Source: Prunus persica (taxonomy: Eukaryota; Streptophyta; Magnoliopsida; Rosales; Rosaceae). Taken from it: a stretch of 64,000 nt of DNA. Shown in pieces: positions 25,000 to 34,222 of this stretch (positions within the stretch are counted from its first letter, which is position 1; each line of letters opens with the position of its first letter). Where the stretch lies: NCBI RefSeq assembly GCF_000346465.2, contig NC_034009.1, positions 47,609,657-47,673,656 of the forward strand, written 5' to 3'. The notes below the pieces were generated by a model, which saw only the letters and a program-made list of their open reading frames with translations, was not told where the DNA came from and did not search any database. A program made the translations under genes and the position numbers.

Positions 25000-25685
25000 C
25001 TTAGAAATGAAACTCCTATATCTAATTTCACAAGATAAGAATAGAAGATGTTCAATGCTTGGGAAATGACGACCCGGAAATGCCAGTCTCTCATGCTAAA
25101 ATATTTGGGGAATTTTTTTATATATTGTATTCTTCTTATATAGGAGTACATAGGGTTTACATGTAAGAAATAAGGAAAGTACTAAAATCCTGATTGTACA
25201 ATGAATAACCAACTATACAAACTATGAAGTAAATCTCCTAAATTTACTCATTTAACACTCCTCCTCAAGTTGGCGCATAGATATCATTAATGCCCAACTT
25301 GCTAAGTGAGCTATGAAAAACTCGGCTTGACATGGTTTTAGTTAAGATATCTGCCAACTAATCTAGATCTTCATACTTAACAAATGGTAAGTGAATCTTG
25401 TCCTCCAACTTCTCTTTGATAAAATATTTATCCGCTTCAACATGTTTAGGTGGATTATGAGCAATGCCGATGATTGCTTTATTATCACAATATAACTACA
25501 TGGGTTTATTAGGCTCAAAGCCCAACTTCATCAACACATTTCTGATTCACAATAATTCACAACAACCTTGTGACATACCCTATTCAACTTCAGCACTCAA
25601 TTTGGCAACCACACCTTGTTTCTCGCTAAGCCAAATAATAAGGTTACCTCATACGAAAGTGAAGTATCTAATATAGACCATCTAT
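25000..25685 (-). mobile_element. Ty1/copia 3' fragment (RNase H end, polypurine tract, LTR start)
   Basis: Read on the minus strand, about 25,685-25,275 translates in broken frames to copia RNase H features: a KYED-like motif and the closing LSKLGINDIYAPT-type stretch. It is followed by a polypurine tract (CTTGAGGAGGAG near 25,258-25,269) and then TGTTAAATG, the usual start of an LTR. The frame has stops and the LTR is incomplete. The fragment ends about 200 bp upstream of the PPR start codon. Confidence 0.7.
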
Positions 25686-25887
25686 CGGACAATTATTTTG
25701 ATGCACCACCAAATGTTGGAACTGGGGATCAGCCTCTTCTTTATAAGTTTTTCTTTGTTTCGTGAAAACAAAAAGAAAGAAGCGATGGTCTCGGAACTTT
25801 AATGAACGTTTGGAAAATAAAAACGATAAGCCATTTTATTATTTGGTCATAGAGTCATAGTCTGATAAAGAAAGGAGACGTATTTAT

Positions 25888-28197
25888 ATGAATTTTGGGC
25901 GTTTGTCGATGTCACAGTTGGATAGCTTAGCATGCAAGATAAGCAATTTGAGTCAGCTAAGGCAGTTTCATGCGCAGCTCATTCAAAATTCCCTCCACCA
26001 CCATAGCCAATGGGCGTCACTGCTCATCTCCCAATGCACACGCCTCCGTGCGCCGCCACCCTATACCCGTCTCATCTTCGATTCCACACCTCGCCCCGAT
26101 ATCCATGTCTTCATCTCTATGCTCAAATATTACTCCAATTTGGGCAGTGCCCATTTTAATCAAGTTGTTTCTCTGTATCAAAAGCTGCAGTGTTGTGACT
26201 TAAGGATCGGTACCTTTGTGTACCCTGTCTTGATCAAATCTGCCGGCAGTAAAGGAATTGAGTTCCATGCCCATGTCCTGAAATTGGGTCTTGCTTCTGA
26301 TCCCTACATTCGCAATGCCATCATGGGTTTGTATGCAAAATATGGCCCGGTTGAGAACGCCAGAGATGTGTTTGCTGAAATGCATGAGAGAACTCTTGCA
26401 GATTGGAATAATATGATCTTTGGGTACTGGAACTGGGGGAATAAAGCTGAAGCGTGCAGACTCTTTGATATGATGCCCGAGAGGAATGTTGTCACTTGGA
26501 CTGCTATGGTTACTGGGTATGCTAGGATGAAGGATTTGGAGAATGCAAGGAGGTATTTTGATGAAATTCCAGAGAAAAATGTTGTATCCTGGAATGCAAT
26601 GCTCTCCGCTTATGCTCAGAACAGATTTCCAGAGGAGGCTTTAAAATTGTTTGATGATATGATGAACTCCAGGGATCAACCAAATGAAACTACTTGGGCA
26701 ATTGTCATTTCAGCATGTTCGTCATGTGGTGATTGCTCCCTTGCTGATTCATTTGTTCAAAAGCTCAACCAGAAGCGGATACATTTAAGTTATTTTGCCA
26801 AGACAGCGCTGCTTGATATGTATGCAAAGCGTGGGAGCCTCCAGGCTGCTAGACAAGTTTTTGATGAATTGGGGGTGTCTAGGAACACTGTTACCTGGAA
26901 TGCCATGATATCAGCTTATACAAGGGTTGGGGATTTGGCTTCAGCTAGAGAGCTCTTTGATAAGATGCTAGAAAGGGATGTTGTCACATGGAACTCGATG
27001 ATTTCTGGTTATGCTCAAAATGGGCAGTCAGCTCTTGCAATTGATCTCTTTAAAGATATGATTACTGCTGCTGATGATCCCAAACCAGATGAGGTAACTA
27101 TGGTGAGTGTCATCTCCGCATGTGGACATCTTGGAGCCTTAGACATAGGAAATTGGGTTATCAGTATTGTCAGGAAAAATCATATTAAGCTAAGCATATC
27201 AGGATACAATTCTTTGATATTCTTGTACTCCAAGTGTGGAAGCATGGATGATGCCAAGAGGACATTCCAAGAAATGACGACAAGAGATGTGGTTTCCTAC
27301 AACACATTGATTGCAGGGTTTGCAGCTCATGGTCATGGAATGGAAGCTGTCAAACTACTGTCGAAGATGAAAGGAGAATTTGTTGAACCGGACCGTGTAA
27401 CATATATTGTTATTCTTACGGCATGTAGCCATGCAGGGATGTTAGAAGAAGGTTGGAAGGTTTTTGAGTCAATCAAAGCTCCTGATGCCGATCATTATGC
27501 CTGTGTGATTGATTTGTTAGGTCGAGTGGGTAAACTAGATGAAGCAAAAAAAATTATCGATGACATGCCGAAGGAGCCATATGCTGGGGTTTATGGGTCT
27601 CTTTTAAATGCTAGCCGAATTCACAAAAGAATCGATCTTGGGGAGTTTGCTGCAAGCACGCTCTTTGAGCTTGAACCACATAATTCAGGAAACTACATTT
27701 TACTTTCAAACATATATGCCTCAGCAGGCAGGTGGGATGATGTGGTGAGAGTTAGAGAATTAATGAGAAAAGTAGGGGTGAAAAAGGCAACTGGGTGGAG
27801 TTGGGTTGAATACAAAGGTAAGTTGCACAAGTTCATTGTGGGAGACAAATCACATGAGCGGTCAGACGATGTTTATAGGGTATTGGCGGAATTAGGGAGG
27901 AAAATGCGAAATTCTGGGTACATGGCTGATAAGACCTGTGTGCTAAGAGATGTTGAGGAGGAGGAGAAAGAAGAGATGGTGGGTACTCACAGTGAAAAGT
28001 TAGCAGTTTGCTTCGCTCTTCTGGTTACTGATGCAGAGGCAGTGATTAGGGTAGTGAAGAATCTGAGGGTGTGCTGGGATTGCCATACAGCTATGAAGAT
28101 GATATCTAACTTGGAGGGAAGGAAAATTATTTTGAGGGATAATAATAGGTTTCACTGCTTCAGTGATGGGATATGTTCTTGCGGAGACTATTGGTAA
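25888..28197 (+). CDS. Pentatricopeptide repeat protein, PLS class with E and DYW domains
   Basis: An intronless 769-residue PPR protein. Such proteins bind single RNA sites in mitochondria or plastids, and the DYW domain is the C-to-U deaminase of RNA editing. Repeats run from about residue 60 to 600, with recurring VVTWNAMISGY-type and DVVTWNSMISGYAQNG-type units. The E region contains the PG-box-like GWSWVE at about 636. The DYW domain holds HSEKLAVCF (about 701), the Zn pair CWDC (729 and 732), and ends CSCGDYW. No frame break is seen. A second Met at residue 8 is an alternative start. In Arabidopsis a PPR gene (At1g14470, from memory) is next to STICHEL-like 1, matching this position. 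Organelle and editing site cannot be told from the sequence. Confidence 0.93.
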   Translation: MNFGRLSMSQLDSLACKISNLSQLRQFHAQLIQNSLHHHSQWASLLISQCTRLRAPPPYTRLIFDSTPRPDIHVFISMLKYYSNLGSAHFNQVVSLYQKLQCCDLRIGTFVYPVLIKSAGSKGIEFHAHVLKLGLASDPYIRNAIMGLYAKYGPVENARDVFAEMHERTLADWNNMIFGYWNWGNKAEACRLFDMMPERNVVTWTAMVTGYARMKDLENARRYFDEIPEKNVVSWNAMLSAYAQNRFPEEALKLFDDMMNSRDQPNETTWAIVISACSSCGDCSLADSFVQKLNQKRIHLSYFAKTALLDMYAKRGSLQAARQVFDELGVSRNTVTWNAMISAYTRVGDLASARELFDKMLERDVVTWNSMISGYAQNGQSALAIDLFKDMITAADDPKPDEVTMVSVISACGHLGALDIGNWVISIVRKNHIKLSISGYNSLIFLYSKCGSMDDAKRTFQEMTTRDVVSYNTLIAGFAAHGHGMEAVKLLSKMKGEFVEPDRVTYIVILTACSHAGMLEEGWKVFESIKAPDADHYACVIDLLGRVGKLDEAKKIIDDMPKEPYAGVYGSLLNASRIHKRIDLGEFAASTLFELEPHNSGNYILLSNIYASAGRWDDVVRVRELMRKVGVKKATGWSWVEYKGKLHKFIVGDKSHERSDDVYRVLAELGRKMRNSGYMADKTCVLRDVEEEEKEEMVGTHSEKLAVCFALLVTDAEAVIRVVKNLRVCWDCHTAMKMISNLEGRKIILRDNNRFHCFSDGICSCGDYW

Positions 28198-29842
28198 CCT
28201 GTACCAATAAACTTGCCATTTTCATGCTAATGAGGACACACCTAATGGCTTAATGATGCTCTTGCAACATCAAGTAACAACAGCTTACAAGGTGTTATTT
28301 AGATGGATCCATTTATTTGTTCATTTAGTCTTTTTTTTTTTTTTTTTTTTTTTCTCTCTTTCTTTCTTCTTCTTCTTCTAAGAGGAATTGCAAATGAAAG
28401 ATGACATCAAGGTGCAAATTAATGACTGAATTCTTAACTCTTGTTGAAGGTTAAGTGAATATATGTTGAAGAAGGAAGGTATCCGTGAGGTTGTAGCTCA
28501 CATATGACTAGAGGACGAGCTTATGTTTGGCTCAGGTAGCAATGCTGCATCAACCTCGTCTTCACTTCCAGGGAATCAAGATGTCAGGTTGAGAAGAAGC
28601 TTGATCGGGGACTTGTTTAAACACCAGGTAGTAGAAATACTATGTTGAATTCCTCCACTTTCATATTAGAACCCCAGGCCGAAGTAAGAATTTACTATAG
28701 AATATTAGCTGATTTTAATGATTTGAATTTATTTTTTTTCCTGTCACACCGTATATATTCAGACTTTTGAATTTTCAGTCTACTTTTGGTGCCGCCTTCT
28801 ATCTTTCGGTTAGCCCTAGAGGCAAGAGCACAATAAGAACCTCACAAAATTTCTAGTCTGACAATATAAGTATTTGTCTGATAAGATAACATTAGCGGTG
28901 AAAATAGTATTCCTTGCCTGTTAATATAATAGTGTGATGATTAGAAATATGGTTTAAACATGACTTTAATTACACAAAGCACATGAAAGTGCACCAAGAG
29001 ACAACTTCAAGCCAGAAAGTATCAATAAAAAAATTGTACAAATCTGGAGAAATTCATGAAAATCTAAGACCTCGTTTCCCATCAAGATCAAAGACTCCAA
29101 CCATATATAGGATCTGGCTTCTCCTAGTGGATTGAACATGTTCTGCAAAAGCTCGTTTTAAGGTCCTCATTTCATTGGCATCACCCTCTCGCTCTATCGA
29201 CTTGTCAAATCGGTGACACTTGAGAGATTGACTTATTCCAAAGTATACCTGCACTGGATTTTACAGAATTTTTTGTTGTTGTGGATTTCTCATTTGGATA
29301 ATTACCAATTTAACACCAGAATATATGATATTGTCCCGTTTTGTTCCTTAAAATGGGGCGACAACGTGGAAAATTTGGAAATTCTTGTATAAAGACATAA
29401 GATTCATATAAGTAACCACTTGTGACTTGTGACTTGCCGTTTTTGCAGTAAGCCATGACTCTTCAACAAAGAGTCTTTGTGCACCTATAGAGGTGCCACA
29501 CCGATGCATTAAAAGGAATCAGTTGTCTTCTTTCTAGGTTACACAAGTCTTTTCAGAGATTATGAAATTTAAATCTCACAACAAATATTTCTATTTGTGA
29601 CATTTGAGTAATTGTGCTTAATTAGATTTAGGACAAAAAGATTAGGCTGAGGTTGGGGAGAGTAGAGGAAGTATTCGTTTCTATAGGTACAAAAAAATTT
29701 ACAAATAGTGTACCCAGAAAAGATATACTGATTAAACACTTCAAAATAATAGAGGATAGAAAAAAAAAATCTTCTTAAAACTTCAGTTTTGTTTTTACTA
29801 ATTTATGAAACACTAGCACACTCTAACCATCCTTCGAGAGAT
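28198..29842. other. Region between PPR and trigger-factor genes, with two exon-like frames
   Basis: Holds the 3' UTR of the PPR gene, a long poly-T run at about 28,330-28,353, and spacer. On the plus strand at about 28,507-28,627 a frame reads ELMFGSGSNAAS then LPGNQDVRLRRSLIGDLFKH and ends at CAG|GTAGTA, like an exon with a donor. On the minus strand at 29,054-29,254 a 66-residue frame reads KCHRFDKSIEREGDANEMRT and IYLYMVGVFDL-like sequence (exactly ILYMVGVFDLDGKRG). I recognise neither. They may be gene relics. Confidence 0.35.
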
Positions 29843-32405
29843 TCAGCTTGGTGTCTCAATTTCTGAATTTTCGAGCTCAAGGATAGCATTGAATCCAAAT
29901 TCAGTTCCTGGTTTAAACAAGAGTTTGAGTTCTTCTGCTGTTTGAGTAGTGTTGATTTTGTTTTCCTTCACATTCAAGTTTTCCTGAAATTGGTGAGAGA
30001 TTTTAGAACGTTGCCTGAGTTTTATAAGAAAGACAACGTAGTGAATGGTGACCAGGACTTGCCTTCTTTACATAATCACCCATGGTAGAGCTTATTATTT
30101 CTTGTATGACAAACTTTGTGACACGCTCCTTACCAAGTATATCCAAGAGAAAGCTTTTTGGGACCTGAGGGAAGTTTTAGGTTAGCCATCAAAGAACAAT
30201 GCTAAAGTCTAAAGCATATGAACGAGGGGGCCTATGAACTTCAAAATGGTTTCAAAACATAAATTGGCACCCCAGAAATTTAATTTCACAAGCGTGAACA
30301 AATGGATGCACCAATCAAATGAAGGTACTTCTAATACTTTCAAATATCCAAGCTCATAAAAGACCTGACAACGTATCAACCAAAAGACACCTAGCAAATT
30401 AAGTTCATTGAAGTTTTGTAATTGATGTTGTTATGGAATGCCAGTGGTGTGTGAATGGTATAACATGAAAATGTGGTCATGCTGTATCCAAATGTGTAAC
30501 TTATGAACCAATATCTGAGCCATATTACAATGTGGTTACATCAAAATCTGCAAAATTTGTAACAAGAATCTTATTAAATGTTGATTAGATAGAGCAAATT
30601 ATGCGGGGCTCATATCGACTAGTGAAATTCGATAATAAATTCTTATCACAAAAAAATACATAAGTATAAGAATAAAACCACTCACCTTTGATGTTTTTCC
30701 TGGAGTAGTCCCAAAGCACATGAAAAGGAAAATTTATAGTCAAAACTCAGAGTTCAAAAGTTACTAAGCATTTATAAATCAAAAGAAGAAAGGATAGATG
30801 CTATCGGCTTAGAATTCCCACATCCAAGCACTCTAATGCAGCATATTCAATAAATGGCTGAGTTAACCTTTGCATATATGGATACACAATCCTAAGCATA
30901 TCAAAATTGAAAATAACAGGTCCCTTTTCCATACAAAATAAACTAAAAAGAAATTTTCTTTTGCCTTCTTTTGACTGCAAGATATAAAAGGTCATCCAAA
31001 GTTGATCTCTACCTTATATTTGTGCAGTATATTCCAGACATCAGGTAAGAAGGTTTGTATTAATTCCAACAAAATCAGGGGTACATCAATGTATTACCTC
31101 CTTTTTGTCTGCGAAATCCGGGAACTGGTGGTGCTGTGCGTGCCAAGTTTGTCAAAACCTTATCAAAAACTTTTTCTGTGTCATCCCCAGTCAAGTCTAC
31201 TCTAACCTGGCAACGGAACAAAACAAGCACTTGCAATATAAGGTCCCAAACCCTTAGACACAGAAAACGCAAAACTATATACAACCAAAATCAGGCAATT
31301 AAATTGCTATACACTTTTTCATGAAAATGTGAACAATTTATCTGCAGCCTTTAACTCTAACAAAATGTTCCCAAAGCTTGATTCAATCAAACTATCTGGA
31401 TACTTTGAATACTATTCGTTTTCCTATACCATCATAAACGTGCCTAGGAATACTTGAATCCTTCATTCACCTGCATGCATAAACTACTATGAATTATCAC
31501 AAGAATAATCATGTCACTTAAAATGCATGTGTGTTCTAACTGTGTTTCGATTAGATCTTGGCATTGCAAGCTCACTTGTATCTTATTATCTTCTCGGGAC
31601 TCTATGACAATCTTGGCGGTTTTCAATGTTATGAGATTGCCTTCTACATCTGCAATAGATGCCTCTAAACCTGCAAAACGAAAATGAAAATATATAATTC
31701 AAATTACAAACAACAGAAAACATAAACAAACAGAAAGAGAGTAAACTGAAAAGGCTTGTAATAATAGTCAATTATCTGAAAACAACCAACCTGAACCAGC
31801 TGCATATATCAGCCTGGATAAACGAGCATGACCCGTCTTATGCGGACTACAAAAGAATAATAACCTCAAAAGATTGAAAATGTTGGTTTGACGCAATTTC
31901 TTATTATGTTGCCACTGAAACTGTAAGCTCTCTCATATATAATGCAATAAGCTATGCAATGCAGATACGTGAAAGGTAAGCGAAAAGTAGAAAAAGAAAA
32001 AACTTCTGAGATATGCAATTTACCTCGTAAACAGCTTGCGTTGTGTGTTGCAGAACTCAACAATCCTTGTAGCGTTTTGACATGTAAGAGCACGACTGCA
32101 GTAGCTTCTAACAGGGAACTGCTGCAGCAAACTAATAAACCATCAAAAACCTTCTCTCTCACATATTTTTGCCTGATTATTATTCAGAGTAGTAGATATG
32201 ACAACCATAAAAATGGTGCACACAACATGTATGATGAAATGTGTCAAAGGCACGTCTGCTACTAGTACTACGCACCACTCTAATTGTCCAATTACTAGAG
32301 AAACACTTTACTGAAGAAACACTGAAATTGGGTGAAGTTGAGAGTTTCTTTTCTTACTTTGGGAAGCCCAAGGGACTGGAAATGAGAGGGTACTACTGTT
32401 GTCAT
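29843..32405 (-). CDS. Trigger-factor ribosome-binding-domain protein, organelle-targeted
   Basis: A 220-residue protein homologous to the N-terminal ribosome-binding domain of bacterial trigger factor, without the PPIase and chaperone arms; Arabidopsis has such a protein (At2g30695, from memory). Eight coding exons on the minus strand: 32405-32358, 32121-32024, 31846-31791, 31670-31576, 31206-31098, 30699-30686, 30164-30063 and 29983-29843. Phases agree throughout. Exon 6 is only 14 nt. The donor after exon 7 is GC (AAG|GCAAGT). Key sequence is VRVDLTGDDTEKVFDKVL, then NLARTAPPVPGFRRQKGGKT, the family's ribosome-docking region (bacterial GFRxGK). The first ~50 residues are Ser/Arg/Gln-rich with few acids, like an organelle transit peptide. 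The C terminus reads FKPGTEFGFNAILELENSE. It probably acts at organelle ribosomes; this is inferred from family and presequence. Confidence 0.85.
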
Positions 32406-32724
32406 CGTCGTCGTCAATGACGCCACGCTGCTATGCTATTGCTGTTGCTGCTGTTATGGCTTGTAAAAGGGATGCAAGAAAAGTGGGTGTTTTTCCAGAT
32501 ACAGGAATATCTTATCACTCTCAATCGCAGCTTTACCTAGCCTTTTAATCCTGGCCGTCAGAAAATCGCAAAACACAAAACAACAGATAATAAATAAAAA
32601 ATAAAAAGAAAAGAAGAAGGGTGTTTGTATTTGAACCCAAAAATTACGTAAGTGAACCCATCCGAAATTTCAAGGAAATTCGTATTCAGTCAAATTATTT
32701 AAAAATTTTTTTAAAAAAATCACC

Positions 32725-32845
32725 ATATTCGGGAATAACACTATTTTGCTATTCTCAACTAATCACATGCCACTATGTGGAACAATTATCCTGCATGACA
32801 AAATGTAATTAGTTGGAGATAAAAAAACAGTACTATCTCCATAAT
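32725..32845. mobile_element. Small palindromic MITE, copy 1 of 2
   Basis: About 120 bp with paired ends: ATAACACTATTTTGCTATTC on the left, and ACAGTACTATCTCC (complement of the same terminus) on the right. Inner arms CAACTAATCACATG and its partner TGTAATTAGTTGG also pair. A second copy lies at 63,066-63,176 inside the Pack-MULE-like element. Confidence 0.6.
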
Positions 32846-34222
32846 ATACAAATTTTTCTCTCACCACACAACTATAATGATCGCGGACTTTATTGGCAGT
32901 CAAAAATGAATAAATAAGGCTAGGGACGGTGGGGAGTGGTGGGTATTAGTTTTCCTTCCTTTTTTTCTTTAGATGTCTTTTATACAAAAATAAATAAATA
33001 TTGAAAATAAAGGTAAAATGGGACGTTGATTGGCAAAAATATCCGATAGGGTTTCCTTTGAGATGTATTTGGATTCAAATAAAGGCACCCACGGAGGCAT
33101 TAATTAAAGGGAATTGTGGCTAATTAATAATAGAAAGTACAAAACAGCCAGTTTTGGAGCGCGGTAGTAACTGAAAACATAATCATATTATGCCGTGTAC
33201 TAATATATTAAAAAGGATCCGTATAGCAAGTTATTGTTCTAAGTTCTAACATTGGTAAGAATTACTGCCTCTGAAATTCTACAAAACCAGAAAGGTATGT
33301 TAAATCGTAAAAGACGGATAGAAGAACTTTTAATATCAGACAAGCTCCAACTGAGAAATAAATATAAAAAAACAAAAGAAAATCGCTCTCATTTTGGTCG
33401 CCCTGTCCGTCTCCCTCTCTTTGTAACTCTTTCGTGAACAGACATTTTTCTCTTCAATTCAGCAGCCTAGAAATGAAATGAGCCCGTCTCTCATTCCTGA
33501 TAGAGTGAATAGCAGAGCAGAGCATGCATCCATGCTTGGTCTTTAGTTGCTCAAGAGTAAGAACTGCTTCACAACCACAGATTACTTTTCCAGCTACATT
33601 CCAGAACCCGGAGATCATTCCCATGCTCCGATGAGTGATCAACTAAAGCCTCAAGTCCTGACACAGCAATTCCTAGTCAACATGATAAAACTGTTGGCAT
33701 ATCCAATTCTCCCCCCAACTTTGGTACCTTATAATCAAACCAAAATCTTCCAGTACAACATCTCTCAGTGAAACTTACTTACCAGAAACCATTCTTTGCA
33801 TGGACAATTACTCCACGACTGCACCAACAACTTGCTCAATATCTGTGCTTTCTTATAGAAGATGATATTGTAGTATTAATACTAAGGACAACAAGAACAT
33901 CAGAAAACAGCAAAAACAACAAAAAACTATAGCCTCCGAACAGTAAGTAACAATGCATAAACACATGAATAAATGATTCAGAATCAAACCAGGGAACTAC
34001 AAAGGCATATTTATAACTGACTATTCATATTAGAAACAAATTCCTGAGAAAATTAGACAGAACAAGAACAAAGAGTAGCAAAACTTAGAATCCCATTTGC
34101 AATCATTCAAATTCATTAACTAAGATAGACAACTGACTCTGTTTTACTCCAAATTGTAATGATAGTTGTAAACCCTCATCTGCTTTCTTTGAATGGTTTT
34201 GTTCTGCAAATTCAGACTAGAT
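32846..34222. other. Spacer between trigger-factor and Alfin-like genes
   Basis: Mostly AT-rich. On the minus strand, 33,454-33,642 encodes up to 62 residues including MGMISGFWNVAGKVICGCEA and KHGCMLCSAIHSIRNERRAH, with a Cys-rich, natural-looking composition; a stop lies just upstream and no splice partner was identified. It could be a small gene or the last exon of one. I do not recognise it. The 3' UTR of the Alfin-like gene takes the right-hand part. Confidence 0.35.
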
